64,000 nucleotides of DNA from an uncultured Aquimarina sp. Lineage in GTDB: Bacteria > Bacteroidota > Bacteroidia > Flavobacteriales > Flavobacteriaceae. Made by a program: the position numbers and the translations under genes. The first letter of the stretch is position 1; every line of letters begins with the position of its first letter. The notes below the pieces were generated by a model, which worked only from the letters and a program-made list of their open reading frames with translations, had not been told where the DNA came from and searched no databases. Location: assembly GCA_947492105.1 (NCBI GenBank), contig CANLMN010000012.1:48236-112235 (forward strand). Reading direction: 5' to 3'. This document shows positions 44,417 to 53,814 of this stretch, one piece after another.

Positions 44417-44451
44417 AAAAAACACACCTAGATTATACAAGCCAGGTGTGT
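44417..44451 (-). terminator. Possible terminator hairpin between two repeat copies
   Basis: Stem ACACACCT / AGGTGTGT with a 14-base loop. On the minus strand it is followed by TTTTTGTTG. It is 420 bases past the end of the nearest minus-strand gene, so its assignment is uncertain. Confidence 0.5.
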
Positions 44452-44692
44452 AATGCTTTATGTTATGTTGATGCTGTTTTTTTTGTGACTATGGTGCCTG
44501 CAGTGTTGCGGAATGTCTAATAGCAAACTAGCTCTATACTGTCGCATATCGACTTATTCTTTTTTGAACTAAATGCGCCTTGTTCATCTATTCCAGAGCT
44601 AAGGCTATGCAATAGCATCACGGTGTTTTTACATAAGAAAAAGTGTCAATAATGCGAATTTGTTTACCTAAAATTGGTGTAAACAAGCTTGA

Positions 44693-44867
44693 ATCACTAC
44701 TTCAACTATTTGAAAAATGATTACAGACTAATACGGAACTTCTTTTTCTGCAATTCTTTCGCTAGAAATATTAAATCGTAGCCACGATTATACTTAAATT
44801 TTATAGCTCAAACTAGCGAAAAATAGTTCCATTATTTTGGTCTACAATTACATTTTAATTGGTTTTA
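44693..44867 (+). repeat. Type A palindromic intergenic repeat, copy A2
   Basis: The body is a near full-length match to A1: TGATTACAGACTAATACGGA, AAATCGTAGCCACGATTATA and AGCTCAAACTAGCGAAAAA, ending with GGTCTACAATTACATTTTAA. The left end is more diverged. Its right end touches the last bases of the gene at 44871. Confidence 0.75.
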
Positions 44868-44870
44868 GAA

Positions 44871-45803
44871 TTACAATGGAACCACAAATTTTTGTACAGC
44901 TTTTTCTCCTTGCAACAGATAGATCCCCGGAGAGAAGCTACTGAGATTAATGGTGGTCGTAGTGGTATTGGATGCAAAAGTTTGAATAAGTTCACCTTGG
45001 ATCGTATAAATTCTAAACAATTGAGGCTGGTTATGATTTTTTATTATGCTTAGTTGTTTGTTTTTTAATGAATTATGTATAACGAACGATTGTGGAGAAT
45101 CGGTGATTTGTGATGTGTTGCTTAGTGTTGGAATTTTGCAAACTGTTTCTGGAGTTGCATCAAAGATATCGATCTTGTCTTGATTGAGGTTGTATTTTCC
45201 GTTTTGATAAAAAATGATGCGGTCTACATTAAACTGTTTCGAACGACCTGAAATTGTTAAGGTGTAAGTTTCACCAGCTTTGAATCCATAAACAGGGACT
45301 CGTTTTCGATTATGACCACCAAGATCTAAGGTAAAAGCTTTTCCCCAATCATTGAGATTTCCCCCATAAATTTTGACATCCTTTTGTAGAGTCTCTAGGG
45401 AGGCATCTCCATAATTGCGTTCTTCAGCATTGGGGCTAGCGTCAAAGTTTCCGGATACACGGATAAAACAATCATTACTTTTATGAGAGGTGTCTCCGGG
45501 AGCAATGCGCTTTCTTGATCGTAGTAGAACTCTATAGTAAGCAGTTTTGTTTATTTGGAATGTATAGGTGAGTGGTGACTTGGGTGATCCTCCTCGTGTC
45601 TCATTTCCTGTAAATTCTAGGTGACCGCTACCTTTGTAGTCAGGAACATCAGTTTTGACAATCCATTGACCCAAATTGGATTTGGTGTGCTCCGCTTCTA
45701 TGATGACTAGACCGTCAACTTCGGTATATTCGGTACAATCAAATTGAGCTTGTAGCTGTAGTGTGCAAAGTAGTGCAAAGAGTATAGTGTGTGTGTGTTT
45801 CAT
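44871..45803 (-). CDS. Carbohydrate-binding-like T9SS cargo protein
   Basis: 310 aa. A signal peptide (MKHTHTILFALLCTLQLQAQ) is followed by a beta-sandwich of about 190 residues: GLVIIEAEHTKSNLGQWI, SGHLEFTGNETRGG, YRVLLRSRKR, FTLDLGGHNRKRVPVYG and FNVDRIIFYQ. This resembles CBM6/35-like modules often attached to marine polysaccharide hydrolases. The last about 75 residues are a T9SS type A sorting domain (FRIYTIQGELIQTF ... GIYLLQGEKAVQKFVV). There is no catalytic domain, so it may be a free surface binding protein. The ligand is not known. Confidence 0.75.
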   Translation of the reverse strand: MKHTHTILFALLCTLQLQAQFDCTEYTEVDGLVIIEAEHTKSNLGQWIVKTDVPDYKGSGHLEFTGNETRGGSPKSPLTYTFQINKTAYYRVLLRSRKRIAPGDTSHKSNDCFIRVSGNFDASPNAEERNYGDASLETLQKDVKIYGGNLNDWGKAFTLDLGGHNRKRVPVYGFKAGETYTLTISGRSKQFNVDRIIFYQNGKYNLNQDKIDIFDATPETVCKIPTLSNTSQITDSPQSFVIHNSLKNKQLSIIKNHNQPQLFRIYTIQGELIQTFASNTTTTTINLSSFSPGIYLLQGEKAVQKFVVPL

Positions 45804-45844
45804 AACGTCTTTAAAAAAAAGGGGGTTTATTTTAAATTTGACTG

Positions 45845-45875
45845 CGAAATTATATATTTAAATTGATGTGACAAA
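45845..45875 (-). promoter_or_regulatory. Candidate promoter of the carbohydrate-binding protein gene
   Basis: On the minus strand, TTTG (45875-45872), 19 bases, then TAATTTCG (45852-45845). The spacing is ideal, and one base differs from the TAnnTTTG consensus. Start of transcription would be about 35 bases before the ATG. Confidence 0.5.
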
Positions 45876-45939
45876 GTGTGTTACGGATAATTTTGAAAAA
45901 TTCTAGAGATAATTTGATGTATGCTGGTATATTTTGGCT

Positions 45940-48042
45940 TTAGCTAATGTAATTCCAAATGTTTTTGTGTTTTATTAATTGTGAGTAGGTGTTTGCTAAT
46001 GTTTTATGCTTTTTATCTTGTAGTCCAGGGTCTGCTTTTAGAATTTGAATCGCGTAATGCCGTGCAATTTTCAAAATATCATTGTCTTTAATAATATCTG
46101 CTATTTTGAGGTTCAATACTCCGCTTTGTTGGGTACCCATAAGATCCCCAGGGCCTCGAAGTTTGAGGTCTACTTCGGCGATTTCAAAACCATCATTGGT
46201 GCGAACCATAGTTTCCAGTCGAGTTTTGCTGTCATTGGATAGTTTATGACTAGTCATTAGGATGCAAAAACTCTGTTTGGCACCACGACCCACACGACCT
46301 CGTAGTTGGTGTAGTTGTGATAATCCAAAGCGCTCGGCACTTTCGATGATCATAGTAGAGGCGTTCGGGATATTGACACCAACTTCTATGACCGTTGTGG
46401 CTACCATTATTTGGGTTTCAGCTTTGACAAATCGCTCCATTTCATAATCTTTATCTGCAGGTTTCATTTGGCCATGTACAATAGAGATTTGGTACTCTGG
46501 CATTGGGAAAGAACGCGAAATACTCTCGTAGCCATCCATTAAATCTTTGTAATCCATGGCTTCGGATTCTTGAATTAGGGGATAGACAATATAGACTTGT
46601 CTTCCTTTGGCGATTTCTTCTCGTAGAAATTGGAATACTTTGAGTCTATTGCTGTCGTACCGATGTACTGTTTTGATGGCTTTGCGCCCAGGAGGGAGCT
46701 CATCAATTACGGAGATGTCTAGGTCTCCATACAAACTCATGGCCAGTGTTCTTGGTATAGGTGTGGCAGTCATGACCAAAATATGAGGAGGTAGGACGTT
46801 TTTTTTCCATAATTTTGCGCGTTGTGCTACACCAAAACGATGTTGTTCGTCGATAATAGCTAATCCAAGATTTTTGAATTTAACCTTGTCCTCTAGGACG
46901 GCATGAGTACCAATTAGAATTTGTAATTCGCCACTTTCTAATTCTTCGTGTAATATTCTACGTGCTTTGGTCTTGGTGCTGCCCATTAATAATTTTACGG
47001 AGATGTCTAGGTCTTTGACTAATTCTTGGATGCCGATATAATGTTGATTAGCCAGGATTGCAGTAGGGGCCATAAGACATGCCTGAAAACCATTGTCTAA
47101 TGCTAGGAGCATGGTGAGTAAGGCAACAATGGTTTTTCCGGAGCCAACATCACCTTGTAAGAGCCTGTTCATTTGCGCATGACTACCCAAATCACTACGG
47201 ATTTCTTTTACAACACGTTTTTGAGCATTGGTGAGGTCAAAAGGAAGGTGTTTTTGATAAAAGATATTAAAAAAATCGCCGACTTCGGTAAACGGAAAGC
47301 CTTTGATCTGTTGTTTGTGGAGTAGGTTTTTGGTGATTAATTGTAGTTGGGTGTAGAATAATTCTTCAAACTTTAGCCGATATTGAGCTCTGGCAAGGAG
47401 TTCTTGACTCTCTGGAAAATGGATGTTAAAAACGGCTTTGTCTTTTGGGAGTAATTTGAGTTCTGAGAGGATATTATCAGAAAGTGTCTCGTAGAATTTT
47501 CCTCCAGTCTCTAGAAAAAGCTGCTGTAACATTTTGTGCACAACACGATTTGTGATACCTCTCGCTGATAATTTTTCTGTAGAAGGGTAAATCGCCTGCA
47601 TAGCGATACGAATGTTTTTTTGATGCTCTTCTAGTAGTTCCATTTCTGGATGTGGCATAGAATAGCTATTGTAGTAATTAACCTTCCCAAAAATGACATA
47701 GGGAGTATTAATTTTTAGATGCTCCCGAATCCATTTATGACCACGAAACCATACGAGTTCTAGCTCTCCTGTCTCATCAATAAATTTTGCAACTAATCTT
47801 TTTCCGCGTTTTTGATCCACCATTTTGAGATGTACAATCTTACCTATAATTTGTACGTCCGAGCTGTTACGCTGTAGTTGATTAATTTTGTAATAATTCG
47901 TTTTGTCAATATATCTGTTCGGAAAAAGGTTGATAAGGTCTTGATAAGTACGAACGCCTAATTCTTTTCGTAAGAGCTCCGCACGTGATGGTCCCACACC
48001 TTTGAGGTAGTCAATAGGAGTTTGTAAAAGATTTGAATTCAT
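45940..48042 (-). CDS. recG: ATP-dependent DNA helicase RecG
   Basis: 700 aa, usual length. The N-terminal wedge/OB domain begins TPIDYLKGVGPSRAELL. The helicase core has motif I LLQGDVGSGKT, DEQH-type motif II IIDEQHRFGV, motif III MTATPIPRTLAMSLYGDLD, and motif VI LHQLRGRVGRG. It remodels stalled replication forks and branch-migrates Holliday junctions. Single-gene unit: no partner within the window. Confidence 0.97.
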   Translation of the reverse strand: MNSNLLQTPIDYLKGVGPSRAELLRKELGVRTYQDLINLFPNRYIDKTNYYKINQLQRNSSDVQIIGKIVHLKMVDQKRGKRLVAKFIDETGELELVWFRGHKWIREHLKINTPYVIFGKVNYYNSYSMPHPEMELLEEHQKNIRIAMQAIYPSTEKLSARGITNRVVHKMLQQLFLETGGKFYETLSDNILSELKLLPKDKAVFNIHFPESQELLARAQYRLKFEELFYTQLQLITKNLLHKQQIKGFPFTEVGDFFNIFYQKHLPFDLTNAQKRVVKEIRSDLGSHAQMNRLLQGDVGSGKTIVALLTMLLALDNGFQACLMAPTAILANQHYIGIQELVKDLDISVKLLMGSTKTKARRILHEELESGELQILIGTHAVLEDKVKFKNLGLAIIDEQHRFGVAQRAKLWKKNVLPPHILVMTATPIPRTLAMSLYGDLDISVIDELPPGRKAIKTVHRYDSNRLKVFQFLREEIAKGRQVYIVYPLIQESEAMDYKDLMDGYESISRSFPMPEYQISIVHGQMKPADKDYEMERFVKAETQIMVATTVIEVGVNIPNASTMIIESAERFGLSQLHQLRGRVGRGAKQSFCILMTSHKLSNDSKTRLETMVRTNDGFEIAEVDLKLRGPGDLMGTQQSGVLNLKIADIIKDNDILKIARHYAIQILKADPGLQDKKHKTLANTYSQLIKHKNIWNYIS

Positions 48043-48113
48043 AAAAATTGGATGCTATAGACCGAACTTATGGTTATGTAATCTGTATATTGGTGATGAG
48101 TCAGTGACTAGTA

Positions 48114-48536
48114 TCAAATTTCTCTTTCTGAGGTAGGCAGTAATCTAGAATCTTCTAATGCGGCTGTTCGGTGTCCTGCAGTTTTTAAATAATCCTTATT
48201 TTGAGAGAACTCCATAAACTTTGCAACCGAGGCGTGTTCTACTAAAAGTACGGCATCCCAGCTTTCGGATTCAGGTCCGATAAGGAAGTTTTTGCTATCT
48301 CCATAAAAAAGAACACGACTCCCCGCTTTTTTTAGTTCCGGTAGGGTGTGATCCATGTATAATTGATATGCTTCTTTGCCTGAGAGTTCTTTTTCAGGTT
48401 TTAAAGAGTCTAAATTTGTGTAATTCGCTTTTGATTTGAATTTTAGTAGATTTAGAAGTACAATTTTCCCCTTGTCTTTGAACTCTAGATAAAAATTTTT
48501 GCCAGATTCTGGTTTTGCATTTATATAACTTTTCAT
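48114..48536 (-). CDS. DUF1330 family protein
   Basis: 140 aa from the ATG at 48536, chosen because the 28 codons upstream lack family similarity. It has the small ferredoxin-like DUF1330 fold: IVLLNLLKFKSKANY, YQLYMDHTLPELKKAG, RVLFYGDSKN and WDAVLLVEHASVAKFMEFSQ, ending with TAALEDSRLLPT. No enzymatic role is established for the family. It is 71 bp upstream of recG on the same strand and could be co-transcribed with it. Confidence 0.8.
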   Translation of the reverse strand: MKSYINAKPESGKNFYLEFKDKGKIVLLNLLKFKSKANYTNLDSLKPEKELSGKEAYQLYMDHTLPELKKAGSRVLFYGDSKNFLIGPESESWDAVLLVEHASVAKFMEFSQNKDYLKTAGHRTAALEDSRLLPTSEREI

Positions 48537-48807
48537 CGGATACTCTTTTTGGTAACTAGGATAATTTGTACTAACAAATATATAAAATGGTACTGGCTTT
48601 CTGTATCCAAAACAATGCAAATTACTTCTGCATAGCTTGAAGTAAAAGGTGTTTTTTAAACAAGTCGTAAAAAAAACAGTTTTTTATGAAGCATTTTTTT
48701 GAAGGGTAAGTTTTTTGGAATAGTCAGTTTTGTCTTATCTATGCGCTCAAAGCACATAAAAAAGATTTAAAAACGTTACTTTAATGCTTTATTTTTAGGA
48801 AACTTTT

Positions 48808-50907
48808 ATGATACGCATTTTAATGTACTTGGTTGTAGTAATGCAGATAGCTCCAGCTTTTGCACAACAAACTGATTTTGTTAACTTTATTTCTTCTTCT
48901 GTAGCACTAAAGGTAGATGTGGATACGAAAACAGTACGGGGAGAAGTGCATTATGAGTTTCAAGTAGATCAAGCTATAGATTCAGTTTTTATTGATGCAA
49001 AGAACATGGAGTTCGACAAGGTTTTGTTGGATGGCAAAGCTGTCAAGACACATTATGATACAGAAAAATTGTGGTTGATCTCGGATTTTTTGCCAAATAC
49101 GACACATCAATTGCTGTTGGATTATGAAGTTGTACCTCAAAAAGCGGTATATTTTGTCAAAGATCACAAGGGCAATGATCAAATTTGGACGCAGGGACAG
49201 GGGAAGTATACTTCAAATTGGTTGCCAAGTTTTGATGATGTAAACGAGAAAATTATTTTTGATATAACGATCGAGTACGATTCCGATTATGAGGTAATTG
49301 CAAATGGCAAATTGCAAAGTAAAAAAACAACGAATGGTGTCACCACATGGAAGTATGACATGATACATCCCATGAGTAGTTATCTGGTGGCTTTTGTGAT
49401 AGGTACATATGCGCAGAAGACGACTTTTAGCAAAAGCGGTATTCCGCTTACTTATTATTATTACCCAGAAGATACCTTAAAATTTGAGCCTACTTATCGT
49501 TATAGCAAGCAAATGTTTGATTTTTTGGAGCGCAAAATAGGGGTGCCTTATCCATGGCAAGATTATAAACAAATTCCAGTAAAAGATTTCTTATATGCAG
49601 GGATGGAAAATACAGGAACAACGATTTTTTCTGATGCCTTTGTAGTGGATTCAATAGCGTATACAGATCGGACATATAGTAATGTCAATGCGCATGAATT
49701 GGCGCATCAATGGTTCGGGGATTTGGTTACTGCCAAAGAGGGTACACATCATTGGTTACAAGAAGGTTTTGCTACGTATTATGCATTACTTGCAGAACGA
49801 GAGGTGTTGGGAGAAGATTATTTTTATTATAAGCTCTATGAGAGTGCTGAACAATTGGATGCACAATCCAATGGAAAGAATGCTACTGCTGTCTTGAACC
49901 CCAAAGCTAGTTCTTTAACCTTTTATCAGCATGGTGCTTGGGTATTACATGCTTTACAAGACAAGGTGGGAGTGGAGAATTTTGATACAGCGGTGCAACA
50001 ATATTTGAATAAATATCAATTTGGGAATGTGAAAACAGCAGATTTTATGAATATGGTCGCTGAGGTAAGTGGAGAGGATTTAACAGCTTTTCGAGCATTG
50101 TGGTTAGAAACGGCAGTATTTCCTTCAAAGGAAGCGCTGAAGTTGTTAGAAAAATCCTCCTTTATTAAAAAATATTTAAATTTAGCTAAAGAACGTACAC
50201 AGCCTTTGGCAGGAAAAATAGCGGTGATAGATGAAGCTTTGGATTTTCCAGTTAATGACTATGTAGGTCAAGAAGCGGTTTATCAATTGGAAGGAGATGT
50301 TTCTCCACAGGGGATTGAGTTGTATAAAAAGGCATTCGCAACTAACAATATATATGTACGACAAGCAATTGCCACAACTTTGAATAAAATTCCGGCTCGA
50401 CTAAAAAAAGACTATGAGAGTTTGCTAAGTGATCCGTCTTTTGTGACGCAAGAAGCTACTTTGTATCACCTTTGGACAAACTATCCTACACAACGCAAAG
50501 AGTTTCTTGATCAAATGAAGGACGTAGTAGGTTTTAGTGATAAGAACATCCGAACATTGTGGTTGGTGTTAGCCATTAGTACTCCAGAATATGAAGCGTC
50601 GAGAAAGAAACATTTTTTTGATGAATTAAATGCATATACGACAAAACGCTATACAACCAAAGTTCGACAAAACGCCTTTACTTATTTAGAAAGTTTACAG
50701 TTGTTTTCTGATCAAGCATTACAAAGCCTCGTGGATGGAGCTACACATTATAATTGGCGTTTTCGGGATTTCTGCAGAAAAATTTTGGATAAGCTATTGC
50801 AAGATGAGCGCTATCGAAAGAAATTTGTAGTTTTAAAAAAACATTTAGCAGAACAACAACAGAGATTTTTGGAAAAAAAGCTTTTGATACCTCAAGGAGG
50901 TAATTAA
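48808..50907 (+). CDS. M1-family metallopeptidase (aminopeptidase)
   Basis: 699 aa. A signal peptide (MIRILMYLVVVMQIAPAFAQ) points to the periplasm or outside. The M1 catalytic region has the substrate motif YAGMENTGT (GxMEN), HELAHQWFGD as the HExxH zinc site near residue 295, and the third ligand Glu in LQEGFATYY. A C-terminal helical-repeat region of about 260 residues follows. It cleaves N-terminal residues from peptides and so probably serves nutrition. The gene lies 51 bp before the tandem patatins on the same strand. Confidence 0.92.
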   Translation: MIRILMYLVVVMQIAPAFAQQTDFVNFISSSVALKVDVDTKTVRGEVHYEFQVDQAIDSVFIDAKNMEFDKVLLDGKAVKTHYDTEKLWLISDFLPNTTHQLLLDYEVVPQKAVYFVKDHKGNDQIWTQGQGKYTSNWLPSFDDVNEKIIFDITIEYDSDYEVIANGKLQSKKTTNGVTTWKYDMIHPMSSYLVAFVIGTYAQKTTFSKSGIPLTYYYYPEDTLKFEPTYRYSKQMFDFLERKIGVPYPWQDYKQIPVKDFLYAGMENTGTTIFSDAFVVDSIAYTDRTYSNVNAHELAHQWFGDLVTAKEGTHHWLQEGFATYYALLAEREVLGEDYFYYKLYESAEQLDAQSNGKNATAVLNPKASSLTFYQHGAWVLHALQDKVGVENFDTAVQQYLNKYQFGNVKTADFMNMVAEVSGEDLTAFRALWLETAVFPSKEALKLLEKSSFIKKYLNLAKERTQPLAGKIAVIDEALDFPVNDYVGQEAVYQLEGDVSPQGIELYKKAFATNNIYVRQAIATTLNKIPARLKKDYESLLSDPSFVTQEATLYHLWTNYPTQRKEFLDQMKDVVGFSDKNIRTLWLVLAISTPEYEASRKKHFFDELNAYTTKRYTTKVRQNAFTYLESLQLFSDQALQSLVDGATHYNWRFRDFCRKILDKLLQDERYRKKFVVLKKHLAEQQQRFLEKKLLIPQGGN

Positions 50908-50958
50908 AAATGTAGTAGATACTGTAAAGAATTAATAATCGTATACCAATAGAAAGAG

Positions 50959-51852
50959 ATGAAAGCATTAATTATATCAGGAGGAGGAAGTAAAGGAGCA
51001 TTTGCTGGTGGAGTCGCAGAATATCTTATTAATGATATGGGCAATGTTTATGATTTATTTCTTGGAACCTCTACAGGAAGTTTACTAACACCGCATTTGG
51101 CTTTAGGGGATATCGGAAAGATAAAGAAAATTTATTCTTCGGTTTCTCAGAGTACCATATTCGATCAGTGTCCTTTTGTTATCAAGAAAAAACATGGTAC
51201 ATACGACATTAGTATTAATCATTTCAAGGTGTTGAAGCGTTTGTTAAGTAAGAAAAGGAGTTTTGGAGAAAGTAAAAATCTTTTGAAGCATATAAAAAAG
51301 TCACTTACACCCGATGAGTTTGAGAAGCTAAAAAGAAGTGACAAAGATGTTGTTGTTACTGTTTCTAATATTTCATTGAACGAAGTAGAATATAAATCAA
51401 TCAATGATTGTGATTATCAAGAGTTTTGTGAATGGATATGGATATCCTCAAACTATCCTCCTTTTATGAGCTTGGTGAATAAAAATGGATGTGATTATGC
51501 AGATGGCGGCTTGGGAGATATGGTTCCTATAGAAGAAGCGCTCAAAAGAGGAGCCAAAGAATTAGATGTAATTGTCCTAGAGACAGAAGTGAATTATATT
51601 AATCGATTGCCAATACGAAATCCTTTTGCTTTGATTACGAATATGGTAAACTTTATGATGGATAGGATAGAACATCAAAATATCAGAATAGGGAGGTTGT
51701 CAGCCCAGTACAATGATGCGACGATTAATATCTATCATACGCCAACTGTATTGACAACCAACTCATTGGTTTTCGATAAAAAGAATATGACACGATGGTG
51801 GAAACAGGGGTATGAATATGCTATTCACAAAAATAATTCGAATAGAATATAG
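50959..51852 (+). CDS. Patatin-like phospholipase (tandem copy 1)
   Basis: 297 aa, no signal peptide. Motifs of patatin phospholipases: the oxyanion loop GGGSKG (residues 8-13), nucleophile elbow GTSTGS with Ser38, and the DGG dyad Asp182. It should hydrolyse acyl chains from phospholipids or related lipids in the cytoplasm or at the membrane; the natural substrate is unknown. It is followed after 50 bp by a clear paralogue, so the pair arose by tandem duplication. Confidence 0.9.
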   Translation: MKALIISGGGSKGAFAGGVAEYLINDMGNVYDLFLGTSTGSLLTPHLALGDIGKIKKIYSSVSQSTIFDQCPFVIKKKHGTYDISINHFKVLKRLLSKKRSFGESKNLLKHIKKSLTPDEFEKLKRSDKDVVVTVSNISLNEVEYKSINDCDYQEFCEWIWISSNYPPFMSLVNKNGCDYADGGLGDMVPIEEALKRGAKELDVIVLETEVNYINRLPIRNPFALITNMVNFMMDRIEHQNIRIGRLSAQYNDATINIYHTPTVLTTNSLVFDKKNMTRWWKQGYEYAIHKNNSNRI

Positions 51853-51902
51853 ATTGTAGGCTTGAGTAAATAAAAAAACTAAAATAGAAAATTAAGAAAT
51901 AG

Positions 51903-52826
51903 ATGAAGGCATTAGTCATATCTGGAGGAGGTAGTAAGGGAGCATTTGCGGGAGGTGTTGCGCAATATTTGATGCAAGAGCAAGGAAAAAAATATGATTT
52001 GTTTTTGGGAACATCTACTGGGAGTTTATTGATTCCGCATTTGGCCTTAGGGAATCTAGATAAGGTACATCATATTTATACCAATGTGAATCAAAATACA
52101 ATATTCAGTGTCAATCCTTTTGTAGTACGACACAAAGGAGACAGGGAGTTTGTGAGCATTAACTTTATGAATACGATTCTTCAATTTATCAAAAGAAAAC
52201 GGACCTTTGGTGAGAGTAAGAATCTGCGAAAAAGTATTAGACGAAATTTTACAAAAACAGAGTTTGATCTGGCAAAAAAATCTGTAGCCGATGTAGTGGT
52301 TACTGTGTCCAATTTATCACGAAACAAGACCGAGTATAAGTCCATTCAGGAGTTTGAATATGAGGATTTTTGCGATTGGATTTGGATATCATGTAATTAT
52401 GTGCCATTTATGAGTTTGGTAACCAAGAACGGATATGAGTATGCGGATGGTGGTTTTGGGTGTATTGTGCCAATACGAGAAGCGATAAGAAGAGGAGCAA
52501 CTGAGATAGATGCGGTAATTTTGGAGTCCGAGAATATGGAGCATAATAAGGTCTTGGGGAAAAACCCTTTTTCGCTCATGACAAACCTGTTTAGTTTTTT
52601 GATGGATCAGGTCGAATATCATGATATTGCAGTGGGTAAGCTTGCAGCAAAGCATCGAGGTGTAGCCCTTAATTTGTATTACACCCCTTCAAAATTGACA
52701 GAAAATTCATTGATATTTAATAAAAAATTGATGAAAAGTTGGTGGAAACAAGGCTTTGACCATGCCGAGAAGATCGCAAAACAAGCGAGTCTGAATAAGT
52801 TGAAGGATTTGGATATCGCAGGATAG
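51903..52826 (+). CDS. Patatin-like phospholipase (tandem copy 2)
   Basis: 307 aa, colinear with the upstream patatin. The first 20 residues are almost the same (MKALVISGGGSKGAFAGGVA), Ser38 and Asp182 sit at the same positions, and it shares DFCDWIWISCNYVPFMSLV. The C-terminus is ten residues longer and Lys-rich. Both copies keep a complete dyad, so neither looks degenerate. The gene is followed by a hairpin terminator. Confidence 0.9.
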   Translation: MKALVISGGGSKGAFAGGVAQYLMQEQGKKYDLFLGTSTGSLLIPHLALGNLDKVHHIYTNVNQNTIFSVNPFVVRHKGDREFVSINFMNTILQFIKRKRTFGESKNLRKSIRRNFTKTEFDLAKKSVADVVVTVSNLSRNKTEYKSIQEFEYEDFCDWIWISCNYVPFMSLVTKNGYEYADGGFGCIVPIREAIRRGATEIDAVILESENMEHNKVLGKNPFSLMTNLFSFLMDQVEYHDIAVGKLAAKHRGVALNLYYTPSKLTENSLIFNKKLMKSWWKQGFDHAEKIAKQASLNKLKDLDIAG

Positions 52827-52874
52827 TTCTAGGGGCTAAATTTTGAGTCTGGTTGGGATCCTTTTAAAAAACAA

Positions 52875-52917
52875 AAGCCATATCACTATACGAGTATCCT
52901 GATATGGCTTCCTTTTG
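52875..52917 (+). terminator. Terminator of the tandem patatin genes
   Basis: 11 bp perfect stem AAGCCATATCA / TGATATGGCTT with a 14-base loop, then CCTTTTG. It lies 48 bases after the stop codon. The T-run is modest on the plus strand and better on the minus strand. Confidence 0.65.
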
Positions 52918-53407
52918 AATAAGGAGTGTGTAATTTAATCACTTAGCGTATTTACAAATATAACCAACAGTTGTACTATAGTTTATAGATATCAAAACAG
53001 CAGTACTAAGTACTTTTTGGACGAATATCTTATTGATGTTTTCAAGGCACTTTTATCTATAAACTACTATGGTAGTTTTTCTATTTAAAATATATTTACC
53101 CGAATTCAAAAATAACATTTTTGCGTTTTTAGTTATAAAAACTTAATTTTTCCCTTTGAATTTCATTTGTAATGATAAAAAAATTAAAATTGCTCCTGTA
53201 TTCAAAAAAATAACTTTCGTTTTTATTTCAAAATGTATAATACTATAAAAAACGTGTTAGAAATTTTGGTCTTCATAATCCTTGTGTCATATAAAGCGCT
53301 ACCTTATTTCCTTATACTAAAGTTATGAAAAATAATTAAAAAGAGGTGTGTATTTAGATGTTTAGTTATCAACTGCTTATGAACCTATGTTGTGAACAAT
53401 GGTTCAT

Positions 53408-53442
53408 AAAAAAAGCTACCCAATTTTGGATAGCTTTTTTTT
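53408..53442 (-). terminator. Terminator of rplS
   Basis: Stem AAAAAAAGCTA / TAGCTTTTTTT around a 12-base loop, 21 bases past the rplS stop. T-runs on both strands make it bidirectional. Confidence 0.85.
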
Positions 53443-53463
53443 ATTCTATAAAGAAATAAGTGC

Positions 53464-53814
53464 CTAGTATCTTTTTTCTTTGATTCTAGCTCTTTTTCCT
53501 GTAAGCTCTCTAAAGTAGAATATACGTGCTCTACGTACTTTACCTCTTTTGTTTACTTCAATTTTTTGAATTGCAGGAAGGTTTATTGGGAATATACGTT
53601 CTACGCCAACAGTACCAGACATCTTTCTGATAGTGAAAGTTTCGCTAGAACTGCTTCCTCTTCGTTGTATTACAACACCTCTAAAAAACTGAGTTCTTGA
53701 TTTTTCACCTTCTTTAATTTCATAATAAACAGTAATGGTATCACCAGCACTGAATTCAGGTAATTCTTTTTTTGTAACAAATTCTTCTTGTACAAATTTT
53801 ACTAAATCTTGCAT
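53464..53814 (-). CDS. rplS: 50S ribosomal protein L19
   Basis: 116 aa from the ATG at 53814; an in-frame Met 13 codons upstream is rejected as non-conserved and closer to the promoter. Family signatures are GDTITVYYEIKEGEKSRTQF, FRGVVIQRRGSSSSETFTIR and GVERIFPINLPAIQKIEV, then KVRRARIFYFREL near the C-terminus. L19 sits at the interface between ribosomal subunits. It is monocistronic here, with its own promoter and terminator. Confidence 0.96.
   Translation of the reverse strand: MQDLVKFVQEEFVTKKELPEFSAGDTITVYYEIKEGEKSRTQFFRGVVIQRRGSSSSETFTIRKMSGTVGVERIFPINLPAIQKIEVNKRGKVRRARIFYFRELTGKRARIKEKRY

Larger units (their letters stand above)
44137..44870. other. 734 bp intergenic region rich in repeats
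   Basis: It lies between ackA and the convergent T9SS protein gene. It contains two long type A repeats in the same orientation (44152-44315 and 44693-44867) and, between them, a hairpin (44422-44451). No gene is seen. Confidence 0.65.
52827..53463. other. 637 bp intergenic region with RNA-like inverted repeats
   Basis: It lies between convergent patatin and rplS genes. It contains terminators at both ends and, in the middle, two alternative stems: TATAGTTTATAGATA (52977-52991) with TATCTATAAACTA (53054-53066), and the overlapping hairpin AAACTAC-TATG-GTAGTTT (53061-53078) followed by T-rich DNA. No open frame is present. Confidence 0.5.

Noticed and set aside
44152-44867. CRISPR array or tandem repeat
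   Set aside because: There are only two copies about 540 bp apart with no regular spacers; other copies are dispersed and in both orientations.
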